From positions 1 through 64,000 of the forward strand of contig JBDKTY010000039.1 of assembly GCA_039679945.1 (NCBI GenBank): a stretch of 64,000 bases of DNA, given 5' to 3'. This DNA is from SbD1 sp039679945 (GTDB lineage: Bacteria; Desulfobacterota; Syntrophobacteria; Syntrophobacterales; Syntrophobacteraceae). Positions 52,053-61,260 of the stretch are shown one piece after another; position 1 is the stretch's first letter; each line of letters opens with the position of its first letter. Both the position numbers and the translations under genes were made by a program. The notes under the pieces are model-generated. The model had not been told where the DNA came from and made no database searches. It saw only the letters and a program-made list of their open reading frames with translations.

Positions 52053-52862
52053 ATGTCGTTTCAAATATTTTCGGGAATTGCTCATGCTGCTTCGGAAGGC
52101 GCTCCTTATCAGCGCACCGGGGACAGTGTTGTCGATATGATCTTCAACGCCGGGCCCATGGTAAAATTCATCCTGCTTATCCTCATGGGACTTTCAATCG
52201 CATGTTGGTGTGTTATTCTGATAAAATATATGTTGATCCGGCGGGCTAACCGTCAATCCGAACGATTCGTCGATATGTTCCGGCAGCGGAAGAATTATGC
52301 GGTCCTCTACAGGGACAGCGAATCGCTCGAGGATAGTCATCTTGCCCAAATTTATCGGGTGGGATACGCGGAACTCAGCAGGCTGGGAAAATCGCTTGAA
52401 ACCAGGAACTTGCTCGAACTCTCCGGGAACCCTGAAATTCTTCTTGAAAATGTGGAACGTGCCATTCAAGGTGGAATGACAGCCGAACACCAGCGATTTG
52501 AGCGATGGCTTCCGCTGCTTGCCACGACCGGGAGCACTGCTCCATTCATCGGCCTTTTCGGAACTGTCTGGGGTATCATGACCAGCTTTCAGGAAATCGG
52601 GCTCAAAGGCGCGGCGAATCTTGCAGTGGTCGCACCCGGAATCTCGGAGGCCCTGGTAGCCACCGCCATTGGTCTGGCGGCGGCAATTCCGGCGGTGGTC
52701 GGGTACAATCACTTCTCTACTCGCATCAGATCTATCGACAGTGAGATGAGCCATTTCTCGGCCGATCTGCTCAATATGCTCAAACGTGATCTCATGCGAA
52801 AAGGCAGGCAGGAAGAATCCTCCGCGCTGGCTTCGGAACACCGGGCCGCCCTGCAGGACTAG
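52053..52862 (+). CDS. tolQ: Tol-Pal proton channel subunit TolQ (ExbB/TolQ family)
   Basis: 269 residues from the ATG at 52053, preceded by AGGAGG. Three membrane segments; the family block TTGSTAPFIGLFGTVWGIMT and EALVATAIGLAAAIPAVVGYN is complete. With TolR it forms the proton-driven stator that energises TolA. It heads the cluster tolQ-tolR-tolA-tolB-pal-cpoB, which supports TolQ over ExbB. Confidence 0.94.
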   Translation: MSFQIFSGIAHAASEGAPYQRTGDSVVDMIFNAGPMVKFILLILMGLSIACWCVILIKYMLIRRANRQSERFVDMFRQRKNYAVLYRDSESLEDSHLAQIYRVGYAELSRLGKSLETRNLLELSGNPEILLENVERAIQGGMTAEHQRFERWLPLLATTGSTAPFIGLFGTVWGIMTSFQEIGLKGAANLAVVAPGISEALVATAIGLAAAIPAVVGYNHFSTRIRSIDSEMSHFSADLLNMLKRDLMRKGRQEESSALASEHRAALQD

Positions 52863-52887
52863 GAAATAATGGTGGGGAAGACCGCAC

Positions 52888-53352
52888 ATGCAGACTAATG
52901 GCAACAATTCAAACGGCAGTATGGTATCTGAAATTAACGTTACGCCGCTCGTGGACGTAATGCTCGTTCTGCTCATCATATTCATGGTGACGGCGCCGAT
53001 GATGACCCAGGGAATTGACGTCAAGCTGCCGCAAACCGCGGCTGCTTCGATCCCCTCGGAAGAGGAGCGTCTGGTCGTCTCGGTCACGCAGGACCGGCTC
53101 GTTTTCATCAATGACAATGCCGTGGATTTGAGGGAGTTGGGTGGGAAGCTCACGGCTATCACTCAGAATCGCCAGGAGAACAAGGGGGTCTTCCTCCGCG
53201 CGGATGAATCACTTCCTTATGGGTACGTCATGGAAGTAATGGGAACAATCCGTCAGGCCGGTATCGATCAGATCGGCATGGTGACGGACCCGTCGAGGAA
53301 TGCTCCTAAGGCTGCCCCTGGTGCTCCAGCAAAGGCAAAAGGCAAGAATTGA
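52888..53352 (+). CDS. tolR: Tol-Pal stator subunit TolR (ExbD/TolR family)
   Basis: 154 residues. One N-terminal membrane helix follows SEINVTPLVDVMLVLLIIFM, which carries the conserved Asp of the proton path. The periplasmic domain has the GYVMEVMGTIRQAG strand-helix. A low-complexity Ala/Pro/Lys tail ends the protein. It starts 26 bp after tolQ. Confidence 0.94.
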   Translation: MQTNGNNSNGSMVSEINVTPLVDVMLVLLIIFMVTAPMMTQGIDVKLPQTAAASIPSEEERLVVSVTQDRLVFINDNAVDLRELGGKLTAITQNRQENKGVFLRADESLPYGYVMEVMGTIRQAGIDQIGMVTDPSRNAPKAAPGAPAKAKGKN

Positions 53353-53409
53353 GAGGAACCATCTTTCACAGCGCAAAATCATGCAGATGCGAACGATGGG
53401 AGAAAAGCA

Positions 53410-54369
53410 ATGGAACCCCTGACTTTCGTTAGGAAGAGAGTGACCCGGAGCGAATTGCTCCTTGGGATGGGTGGCTCATTTCTGGTGCATTTCCTGGTGT
53501 TTGCCTCGGCTATTCTAGCCGTATGGACAATGCCTCGGAAGCCCGTGATGCCGCCTTTTTGTACGGTAAACCTGGTTTCACTCAAGGATATCGGCAGCGG
53601 AACTTCGGAGCCGAAGGGAAACCCGAAAGCGGCCGCGGAAGATGCGAAAGCAACCGAAGCGCCGAAGCGCGCTGTAAAATCCTCGGACAGGGCTGAGTCG
53701 GCCATGCCTGTTAGACGGCTTCAGTTGGATGATACTCCTCGAAGGCAGGAAGTACCCATTAAGAAGCTGGAGCCCAAGGAAGCGCCCAAAGTCGCTGAAA
53801 CGCCACAAAACCTGGCGGCCGTTGAAAAGAATCTTGAAAAACTGATCACGAAACCCAAAGCCGTGCCTCGGACTTCTACGGAGATACAGCAGGAGACCTC
53901 ACCGAAGCCCGCGGCCGCCCAGCAGGCCTCTCAGCCGCCACCGGCGAGTCGTCCCGGCAGAACGGCGCCCGGCGCGGAAAATGTTGGACATGGATCACCG
54001 ACTGGATCGGCAGATGCGGGTGCGAAGGGTACGACCGTCGGCAGCACCGGGGGAAGTCCGGAGGGAAGCGCTGCCGCTTCAGCCCTTATCGGTCTTTATG
54101 GCGATAAGGTGCGTGAGGCCATCGAGCGGGAATGGAGACTGATCAGCGATCAGGGTGTAGGTGGTCTGAAGGCGGTTTTGGAAGTCCAGATCCGCAAGAA
54201 CGGCGAAATCGTGCAAATACAGGTTGTCAAACCTTCCGGGAACACTATGTTTGACGATTCCGCCCTGCGCGCCGTGCGCAAGGCAGCCCCACTGCCGGCG
54301 GTGCCTGAAATGATCGTCCAATCCAGCACGAAGCTCATCATAACCTTTCAGCCCGGCCGCGTTTCCTGA
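53410..54369 (+). CDS. tolA: TolA/TonB-like energy transducer
   Basis: 319 residues. A membrane helix at about 17-38, a long Pro/Lys/Ala-rich periplasmic linker (about 60-215), and a C-terminal TonB/TolA domain (IRKNGEIVQIQVVKPSG, FDDSALRAVRKAAPLPAVP). It connects the TolQR motor to Pal and outer-membrane partners. By fold it could be called TonB, but its place between tolR and tolB indicates TolA. Sequence of the linker is poorly conserved, as usual. Confidence 0.88.
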   Translation: MEPLTFVRKRVTRSELLLGMGGSFLVHFLVFASAILAVWTMPRKPVMPPFCTVNLVSLKDIGSGTSEPKGNPKAAAEDAKATEAPKRAVKSSDRAESAMPVRRLQLDDTPRRQEVPIKKLEPKEAPKVAETPQNLAAVEKNLEKLITKPKAVPRTSTEIQQETSPKPAAAQQASQPPPASRPGRTAPGAENVGHGSPTGSADAGAKGTTVGSTGGSPEGSAAASALIGLYGDKVREAIEREWRLISDQGVGGLKAVLEVQIRKNGEIVQIQVVKPSGNTMFDDSALRAVRKAAPLPAVPEMIVQSSTKLIITFQPGRVS

Positions 54370-54394
54370 GGACCGGGGCGAGTTCTACCGGAGT

Positions 54395-55723
54395 ATGTTC
54401 TTTATGAGAAAGTTGTCTGGTGTTTTCGTCATAGTCTGTGCTCTTTTCCTCTGGCCGGCTTTTCAGGGACCGGGGTTTGCGCAGGATATCAATGTCAACA
54501 TCAACAAGGCGAGTTTCCAGCGAATTCCCATTGCTATTCCGGATTTCAAGTATATGACCGCCGAGCAGACCAACTTTGCCCATGACATGGGTGAACTGCT
54601 CGCCAATGATCTCGATTTCTCCGGTGTGTTCCGGCCGCTTGACCCCAAGGGCTTTATCGAGAATCCCCAGACAATGGGCCTGAATGCGCCTGAAATTAAA
54701 TTCCCCGACTGGAAGAGACTCGGCGCCGATTTCCTGGTGCGCGGCTCTTACCAGGTGCAGGGATCCAGCATCAAATTCGAGGGACGCCTTTTCGACGTTG
54801 TCGGCGCACGGATGATAAAGGGCAAAGTTTACGAGGGCGATGCAAGGAACTGGCGGCAGATGGTCCATGATTTCGCCGACGAGATCCTTCTCGCGCTCAC
54901 TGGTGATCGCGGCGTATTCGACACGAAAATCGCCTACGTACAGAGTACCGGACAGGGCAAGGAGATCTTTTACTGTGATTTCGATGGGGGAAATCCCGTC
55001 CAGGTAACCAGGGACAACAGCATTGCGCTTTCGCCCAACTGGAACAAGGATATGTCGCAACTCGCCTACGTGAGTTACAGGGATGGCACGCCGAAGGTGT
55101 ACTCGCTGAACGTGCGCAGCGGATCCCAGGGACTCATATGCGGCGCCGCACCAATGAATATCTCACCGGCGTGGAGACCTGGAAGAAACGAACTTGCTAT
55201 TACCATGAACAAGGACGGAAACCCGGATATCTTCCTGGTGTCCTCATCGGGCCAGATCCTGCAAAAACTCGTGCACGGCTGGTCCATCAATGTCTCCCCG
55301 GACTGGTCGCCGGACGGGCGAAAGCTTGCCTATGTGTCCAATGAATCCGGCAATCCACAGATTTATGTACTTGATGTCGCTACCGGACAGAAAAAGAGGA
55401 TTACTTTCAGCGGCAACTACAACACGTCGCCGGCCTGGTCCCCCAAGGGTGACTGGATCGCCTACAGCGGGGTTGCCGGAGGCCAGCACAATATCTTCAT
55501 CACTCGCCCGGAGGGCGGGGAAAACAAGCAGCTCACCAGCGGAGAGGGGAATAACGAATCACCGACGTGGTCGCCGGATGGGCGCATGATAGCGTTCAGC
55601 TCCACACGACAAGGCGGACCCTCGATTTGGGTCTTGATGACCAATGGAACCGGGGTGCGGCGGCTTACAAGGATGGCCGGATCCCAGGAACTTCCTGACT
55701 GGTCGCCCAGGATGAATCGCTAG
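54395..55723 (+). CDS. tolB: Tol-Pal periplasmic beta-propeller protein TolB
   Basis: 442 residues with a signal peptide (about 1-28; start at ATG 54395 or three codons later). An N-terminal alpha/beta domain (about 30-170) precedes a six-bladed propeller built of repeated NPQIYVLD / SPDWSPDGRKLAYVS-like PD40 units. It binds Pal and is displaced by TolA during envelope constriction. Spacing of 25 bp to tolA and 31 bp to pal fits one operon. Confidence 0.95.
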   Translation: MFFMRKLSGVFVIVCALFLWPAFQGPGFAQDINVNINKASFQRIPIAIPDFKYMTAEQTNFAHDMGELLANDLDFSGVFRPLDPKGFIENPQTMGLNAPEIKFPDWKRLGADFLVRGSYQVQGSSIKFEGRLFDVVGARMIKGKVYEGDARNWRQMVHDFADEILLALTGDRGVFDTKIAYVQSTGQGKEIFYCDFDGGNPVQVTRDNSIALSPNWNKDMSQLAYVSYRDGTPKVYSLNVRSGSQGLICGAAPMNISPAWRPGRNELAITMNKDGNPDIFLVSSSGQILQKLVHGWSINVSPDWSPDGRKLAYVSNESGNPQIYVLDVATGQKKRITFSGNYNTSPAWSPKGDWIAYSGVAGGQHNIFITRPEGGENKQLTSGEGNNESPTWSPDGRMIAFSSTRQGGPSIWVLMTNGTGVRRLTRMAGSQELPDWSPRMNR

Positions 55724-55754
55724 GTAGTCACGGAAAAGAGGGAGGGAAACAGGA

Positions 55755-56324
55755 ATGAGAAATAGAATCGGCAAGTTTGTGTCTGTTATGCTGGTATTTA
55801 TTTTGATGGCGTTTACGGGTGCGTGCGCGAAGAAGACGGTACCGGGGCAGCCCGGAATGGGCGCCGGCGGACCAGGGGCCTACGGTCCCGGTGGTCCCGG
55901 CGGCGGGCCCGGCATGGACGACGCTCGCTGGAATGCACTGGGAATAACCTCGGAGGCTGAGAAGCGGGAGTTCCTTGAGAAGGCTCAGGCATTCGAGAAC
56001 CAGGACATCTACTACGATTACGACTCTTACTCGCTTACCGCGCCCGGCACCAAGGTGCTTGAGGAAAAGATGGCTTTTCTAAAGCGGTTTCCAAAAGTGA
56101 AGGTCACGGTCGAGGGACACTGCGACGAACGCGGCACAACCGAGTACAACCTGGCTCTCGGCGAGCGGCGTGCCAATGCCGCATACCAGTTCATTATGAA
56201 CTCGGGTCTCCAGGGAGCAAAGATCACATCTGTCAGCTATGGGAAAGAACGTCCGCTGGCAACAGGTCATGATGAAGCGTCCTGGGCGAAGAACAGGCGT
56301 GCGCATTTCGTGCTGAATTACTAG
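55755..56324 (+). CDS. pal: Peptidoglycan-associated lipoprotein Pal
   Basis: 189 residues. Lipobox near FTGAC directs lipidation and outer-membrane attachment; a Gly/Pro-rich linker follows (about 35-60). The OmpA-like domain has IYYDYDSY, VEGHCDERGTTEYNLALGERRA and SYGKERP, the diaminopimelate-binding set. A strong terminator lies 36 bp after the stop codon. Confidence 0.95.
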   Translation: MRNRIGKFVSVMLVFILMAFTGACAKKTVPGQPGMGAGGPGAYGPGGPGGGPGMDDARWNALGITSEAEKREFLEKAQAFENQDIYYDYDSYSLTAPGTKVLEEKMAFLKRFPKVKVTVEGHCDERGTTEYNLALGERRANAAYQFIMNSGLQGAKITSVSYGKERPLATGHDEASWAKNRRAHFVLNY

Positions 56325-56359
56325 AAATAAATTCGTCACTTGATTTCAAATATTTTAAG

Positions 56360-56396
56360 GACCGGCCCGGATGATGTATCATTGGGCCGGTCTTTT
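56360..56396 (+). terminator. Rho-independent terminator between pal and cpoB
   Basis: A 9-bp GC-rich stem (arms 56360-56368 and 56384-56392) encloses a second small stem and is followed by four T. It would cut or attenuate the tol-pal transcript before cpoB. Confidence 0.85.
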
Positions 56397-56467
56397 CGTG
56401 GTATGGCTTGCTCCCGCTCTGACAGAACGTGGATCCGTACATTTGAAAGTCAGGAAAGGAAAACCCT

Positions 56468-57331
56468 ATGGGCGCTCGGATTCGATCAGCGTTTGCCAAA
56501 AACTTATCTCTGATCACTCTGGCCGGTGTGTTGGCGGGATGTGCTTCCACGCAGGAGACGTCGACGATCCAGCAGAGTGTATCGATGCTCAATGAAAGGC
56601 AAGCGACGTTGGAGCGCCGCCTCGAGAGCACGGAAGGCAAGGCGCGGTCAGGCGGAGATCTTTACGCGCGCCTGGAGGAGATGCAGAAGCGGATAGGAGC
56701 GCTCAACGGCAGGATCGACGAATTAGAGCACAAACTCGATCTGGTGCAGAAGATGCCTCCTCAGAGCGCTGCCGTACCGGTTCCAGCACCCGTCCCCGTT
56801 GCTCCCCCATCCGCGGGCGCGGCCATGGAAGCTCCTCCGCAGCCGGTACAACCCATAAGGCCTCAACCGATGCCCGCCACTCCACCCGCCGCACCCGTGC
56901 AACGACCGGCACAGGCGGTTCCCGCTGCTCCGCCTCAAGCACCACCAGCCGCGGAAGCTCCCGATAAAGCCGCATATGACCGCGCGTCCCAACTGTTCCA
57001 GCAAGGCAAGTTCGAGCCGGCGCGCAAGGAGTTCCAAAGCGTTGCAACCCGTTATCCGAAATCGGAATTTGCCGACGATGCCCTTTTCAACGTCGGGGAG
57101 TGCTATCTGTCCGAGAAACGATACCAGGACGCCATAGAGACCTATCAGCAGGTGATGGATAAATATCCACGCGGTGACAAAGCGCCGCAGGCCCTTCTTA
57201 AACAAGGTACGGCCTTCCAGCAGATTGGAGACACCACTGCCGCTAAAATCATTTTCGAACGGCTTGTGGAGAAGTTCCCGGGTTCGGCGGCCGCGCAGGC
57301 AGCCGAAAAGAAACTGAAGCAGATGCCCTGA
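56468..57331 (+). CDS. cpoB: Cell division coordinator CpoB (YbgF), TPR protein
   Basis: 287 residues. An N-terminal export signal with a possible lipobox (LAGC) is followed by a coiled coil (about 40-95), a Pro/Ala-rich linker (about 98-165) and three TPR repeats (ASQLFQQGKFEPARKEF, FNVGECYLSEKRYQDAIETY). CpoB coordinates Tol-Pal with peptidoglycan synthesis at division. The position at the end of tol-pal is canonical, although here a terminator separates it from pal. Confidence 0.92.
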   Translation: MGARIRSAFAKNLSLITLAGVLAGCASTQETSTIQQSVSMLNERQATLERRLESTEGKARSGGDLYARLEEMQKRIGALNGRIDELEHKLDLVQKMPPQSAAVPVPAPVPVAPPSAGAAMEAPPQPVQPIRPQPMPATPPAAPVQRPAQAVPAAPPQAPPAAEAPDKAAYDRASQLFQQGKFEPARKEFQSVATRYPKSEFADDALFNVGECYLSEKRYQDAIETYQQVMDKYPRGDKAPQALLKQGTAFQQIGDTTAAKIIFERLVEKFPGSAAAQAAEKKLKQMP

Positions 57332-57550
57332 TTAGTGATCCTGTTTGGGTATATGCAACCCGACAGGATGCCGGGAAGTCCAAAAACGTAACCATATTTG
57401 AGCCCGGGGCGGTGGTCAGCTATTGTTTTCCGTTCTCACGGCCTTATATATTGCTTGTACTGGCTGTGCCCGTGCGGATGATTTTTTTCGCGCGGGCCTG
57501 GAGATCGGTGTCTCTTTTTCTGCCCCCGGCAGGTCCTCCCAGGCAATGAA

Positions 57551-59410
57551 TTGGCTCCGCGAAATCCCATTCGACTTTTCCTGAGTATCGTATTGCCGCT
57601 GGTTCTGGCGGGTCCCACCTGCTTTGCCGATGAAGTGCCCGGAAAACCTTTCAAACCGCCTGAATCCCGTGAAGCCAGACTCCAGGTACGCTCGATTCGA
57701 TTCGAGGGTAACTCGATTATCCCGTCCCGTGAATTGAAAACAATTCTCAGCACCAAGGAAACCAGATTCAGGTGGTTTACAAAAGCCCCCCTGGATGATG
57801 AGGTCTTGAATGCCGACCTGGAAAGGCTCCGGAAGTATTATCTCAGCCAGGGGTTCCACCACATGCGGCTGCTGTCACACGAAATTCAACCCCTTGTGGG
57901 AAATAATGCGCGGATTGTTATAAGGCTCGACGAAGGCCCTCCGATGATGATTTCCGAGGTGAGGCTCGCAATCGGGGAGCATCCGGAGTGGCAGGCGGAA
58001 ATCCTGAAACTCATTCCGCTGAAAACACGCCGAAGGTTTACAATCCCGTCCTATAAGGATACGGAAAAAATTGCTTTGAAATATCTTGCCGATCGTGGCC
58101 ATCCCAAGGCGAAAGTCGATATGCACGGCCGGCTGGACAAAGGGACCAACCTCGCCTCCGTTTCCGTCGACATATCGGTGGGGCCTGTCTGTACTTTTGG
58201 AGATATACGTGTCGAAGGAAATGAAGCTGTTTCCCCCGAGGTTGTGCTGCGTGAGGTTACGTTCCGTTCCGGGGAACGTTTCAGCGGAATGAGGATCGAC
58301 GCGACGCAGCAAAGGCTCTTCAACCTCGATTTGTTTCAATTCGTGGACATATCGGTGGAGAATATGGAGGATGACGCCACAATCCTGCCGGTGCGCATTC
58401 TTGTCAAGGAGGCGAAAAAACAGACCGTCCGGGTTGGATTGGGGTACGGCACGGAGGACCAGGTTCGCGGACAGGCACAATATGAGATAAGGAATTTTCT
58501 CGGAGATGGAAGGCGCCTCCAGATCAATGGCAAGGCGAGTGCGATCGTCCAGTTGTTGGAGGGCAGATTCATTCAGCCCTATTTTCTGAACAGCCGAGGC
58601 TCGTTCATTCTGGACGGCGGAATACTGCACGAAGACCAGGAGTCTTTTGAAAACCGGAAGATCTATGTCCGCCCGATCTACGAATACAAGTGGCATGAGG
58701 GTCTGGTTTCATTTTTCGGGTACAATTTCGAGACAAACCGGCTCATCGACGTCGATGTTACCATGGCATCCAGATTGGCTACGGACCAGGAACACCAGGA
58801 ACACTTCATATCATCCCTGATAGCGGGAAATACGTGGGAGAGAGTGGATTCGGCCCTTAATCCTCGGAGGGGATGGCGCCTTTTGCAGAACGTGGAGTGG
58901 GCGACGAGCCTGCTGGGTTCGGAGGATGACTACTTCAAACTGACTCTGGAGGGCAGGGGCTATGTGCCGACGTGGAGCTACGGCGTGCTGGCCGCAAGGC
59001 TTAAATGGGGCGAAATCGAGCTGCTGAGGAATTCCGGTTCCGTGCCCATCTTTAAGCGTTTGTTCTCCGGAGGAAGCGACAGCGTGCGTGGTTACCCTTA
59101 CCAGAGACTGGGGCCGCTTGACGACGAAGGAAATCCCATAGGGGGCATGACGCTTCTCGAAGGCAGTCTGGAATGGAGATTTCCTATCAGGAATCCTTTT
59201 GAGGGAGTGTTCTTCTTTGACTTTGGGAATGTCACCCCCAAAATAAGCCGATTTTCCTGGGATGACACCCGGTACACGGCTGGTGTCGGGTTGCGTTATC
59301 TTACCGTGGTGGGGCCATTGCGAATCGATTTCGGCTATGAATTAAACCCTCCGGAGCAGAACTTCTTCTCGCCCTACCAGATTCATTTCAGCATCGGGCA
59401 GGCCTTTTAG
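57551..59410 (+). CDS. Omp85 family outer-membrane barrel protein (BamA/TamA-like)
   Basis: 619 residues. Begins at TTG 57551 with a hydrophobic signal (about 8-26). Three POTRA domains follow at about 43-290 (RSIRFEGNSIIPSRELKT, GDIRVEGNEAVSPEVVLREV), then a 16-strand barrel with the family VRGYPYQRLGP motif and a C-terminal aromatic residue (Phe). With three POTRA domains it is closer to TamA or single-partner Omp85 proteins than to five-POTRA BamA. It inserts or exports outer-membrane proteins. It lies 220 bp after cpoB on the same strand; the 57332-57550 gap contains nothing recognised. Confidence 0.88.
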   Translation: MAPRNPIRLFLSIVLPLVLAGPTCFADEVPGKPFKPPESREARLQVRSIRFEGNSIIPSRELKTILSTKETRFRWFTKAPLDDEVLNADLERLRKYYLSQGFHHMRLLSHEIQPLVGNNARIVIRLDEGPPMMISEVRLAIGEHPEWQAEILKLIPLKTRRRFTIPSYKDTEKIALKYLADRGHPKAKVDMHGRLDKGTNLASVSVDISVGPVCTFGDIRVEGNEAVSPEVVLREVTFRSGERFSGMRIDATQQRLFNLDLFQFVDISVENMEDDATILPVRILVKEAKKQTVRVGLGYGTEDQVRGQAQYEIRNFLGDGRRLQINGKASAIVQLLEGRFIQPYFLNSRGSFILDGGILHEDQESFENRKIYVRPIYEYKWHEGLVSFFGYNFETNRLIDVDVTMASRLATDQEHQEHFISSLIAGNTWERVDSALNPRRGWRLLQNVEWATSLLGSEDDYFKLTLEGRGYVPTWSYGVLAARLKWGEIELLRNSGSVPIFKRLFSGGSDSVRGYPYQRLGPLDDEGNPIGGMTLLEGSLEWRFPIRNPFEGVFFFDFGNVTPKISRFSWDDTRYTAGVGLRYLTVVGPLRIDFGYELNPPEQNFFSPYQIHFSIGQAF

Positions 59411-59625
59411 GGGGTTGGATGTATCTGCCCGCCTTCTCCCGTACTACTCTCCCACCTTTTGAAATACAGCCTCTGTCGCGATAAATACCTTGTTCACCCC
59501 ATGTATATTTGCCAGTTGGTCCAGTATGTTCGTACACGATGAAGGACGCATGGACAATTCACCACGATTGTATTTCCGGAGCATAACGGCTGTTGTGGAG
59601 GACGTGGCTTTTTCGGAGGAAGAAT

Positions 59626-60048
59626 ATGGACAGCTTGGCTGCTCTTGAAGGTTTTATCAACCGGCATGATATTTCCATGCAGGTTAGCAGGATGAACGAC
59701 CCCGATCCCGTCGCGGAGCAGGAGGGGGTGGAGCGTTATAAATGCCACATCAGGCGACCGGGCAAAGAGGTTAACGTCTATGTGGCCGTGCCGACTGAAG
59801 AAGAACGGCTCACTCCGCCCGACGTCCTGTTTATGCTCATTCTGGATGCTTCCGGTTGCGAGATGCTCAAGGACTACTATGGGCGGCATGAACAGATGCC
59901 GTCTGGCGGTAACGATGGCAATTTCGCCGAGTTTGAGGAATTCTGGGATGAATACAGGTCTCGGTGCCGTCAGACCCGTAAGTTCAAAGCATTTCTCGGC
60001 AAGAACCTTTATGGTGAGTTAATCGTTCAGTTCGGGTTTAAAGACTGA
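59626..60048 (+). CDS. Hypothetical protein
   Basis: 140 residues from the ATG at 59626 (GGAAGAAT site just upstream). No signal peptide or membrane segment. Mixed alpha/beta pattern (ERYKCHIRRPGKEVNVYVAV, PPDVLFMLILDASGCEML). It has no named family to this reader's eye. It is convergent with the TauE/SafE gene and separated from it by a long inverted repeat. Confidence 0.7.
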   Translation: MDSLAALEGFINRHDISMQVSRMNDPDPVAEQEGVERYKCHIRRPGKEVNVYVAVPTEEERLTPPDVLFMLILDASGCEMLKDYYGRHEQMPSGGNDGNFAEFEEFWDEYRSRCRQTRKFKAFLGKNLYGELIVQFGFKD

Positions 60049-60096
60049 AAAAAACGCCGCCCCTCGGAGAAGTCAGTGTGCGATGTTCCCGGGCGT

Positions 60097-60144
60097 TCCG
60101 AAACAGAGAATGCAGCCAACTTTGGCTGCATTCTCTGTTTCGGA
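60097..60144. repeat. 23-bp perfect inverted repeat between convergent genes
   Basis: Arms 60097-60119 and 60122-60144 pair perfectly around a 2-nt loop; A and T runs inside the arms would give a T-run on either strand. It probably acts as a bidirectional terminator. Part of the arm (CTGCATTCTC) is repeated at 60171-60180, just before the end of the TauE gene. Confidence 0.85.
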
Positions 60145-60184
60145 GCCGGAATATAAAAATGCGAACGGATCTGCATTCTCCGGC

Positions 60185-60991
60185 CTAGTTCTCTTTTCCC
60201 TGTCCCGAGAGCGCAAGGGCTTCCGAAGCAGGCTTCGGAGCTGTCTTCGGCGGACATGCCCTCAGATAGCGCAGGCCGGTCCAGATAAGAACGGCCGCAA
60301 AGACCAGCCTAAGGTACAATTCGGGCATGTTGTTGGCAATTTCTCCTCCGAGAAAGCCGCCAACCAATATACCCGGTATGAGCCCCATGAGCAGATTGGT
60401 CTGTACATTCTGGAACTTATAATGAGTCCATGCCCCGGCAGCTCCGGCGGGTATCATGGTCAGAAGAGAGGTCCCGTTGGCGGCCTGCTGCGTGAAGCCA
60501 AGCAGGAGCACCATGGCGGGTACCATGATCGTCCCGCCTCCCACTCCCATCATCCCCGACAGAAAACCAGTGAAAACGCCCGTTACGAGAAGAATGATGA
60601 TTCTTGATCCCTGGCTCGGGAAAAAAGATTCCAGGTGGGGAATATAGGGCTTCAGCAACATAAGGATGGACACACAAATGAGAAAACCGCCAAAGGAGCG
60701 TTTCAGTTTCCATTCAGGCAGGGTATTGGCGAATCTGGCGCCGAATCGTGCCATGAAAATGGCCGTCAGGGCCAGAAGTGCGGCTTCGGTGACAAACACG
60801 TTCCCATGGGTATAGTAATTTACGGCTCCGGCGATTCCCGTGAATACGACAGCGACCAGGCTCGTCCCATGTGCCCGGTGTTGGGACATCTTGAGGAAAT
60901 CGACCATCAGCGGAATCATGACCACTCCGCCGCCGAGTCCTACCAGACCGCCAAAGATACCCGCAAGCAACCCTACGATCAGACTACTCAT
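60185..60991 (-). CDS. Sulfite exporter TauE/SafE family permease
   Basis: 268 residues with about eight membrane helices. The paired repeats GxVGLGGGVVMIPL (N-terminal) and MMGVGGGTIMVPAMVLL (C-terminal) are the TSUP family signature. Members carry sulfite, sulfonates or similar anions out of or across the inner membrane. The substrate is not predictable without neighbours; sulfur compounds would fit an anaerobe of sulfur metabolism, which is inference only. Divergent from the PilB/GspE gene. Confidence 0.9.
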   Translation of the reverse strand: MSSLIVGLLAGIFGGLVGLGGGVVMIPLMVDFLKMSQHRAHGTSLVAVVFTGIAGAVNYYTHGNVFVTEAALLALTAIFMARFGARFANTLPEWKLKRSFGGFLICVSILMLLKPYIPHLESFFPSQGSRIIILLVTGVFTGFLSGMMGVGGGTIMVPAMVLLLGFTQQAANGTSLLTMIPAGAAGAWTHYKFQNVQTNLLMGLIPGILVGGFLGGEIANNMPELYLRLVFAAVLIWTGLRYLRACPPKTAPKPASEALALSGQGKEN

Positions 60992-61260
60992 TTGTTTCTC
61001 CAGATCGAAAATGAATGTGAGCGCGCCCGCAAATGAGCTACAATTGAGCGGGTGGATTGTAAATTCTTATGCCTGCCCCGGCAACCCGGAACAATGCAAA
61101 ATTACACAATCCATTTTGAAAAGTCTGCCGATTAACAAGTGCGAAAACAATAAAAACCCCGCGAGGCGATTGTTTGCCGCTCCGGAGCATGTTCACTCCA
61201 GGGGGGAGGCACCTTGTTGCGAGGTTTTGCGGCATATGCTGAAGGGAGATAACGGGAACC

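Noticed and set aside
57416..57862. Minus-strand frame before the Omp85 gene
   Set aside because: Mostly antisense to the signal and first POTRA domain; composition not protein-like.
60097..60144. Calling the long inverted repeat a transposable element
   Set aside because: No target-site duplication or second full copy is visible; a bidirectional terminator between convergent genes is simpler.
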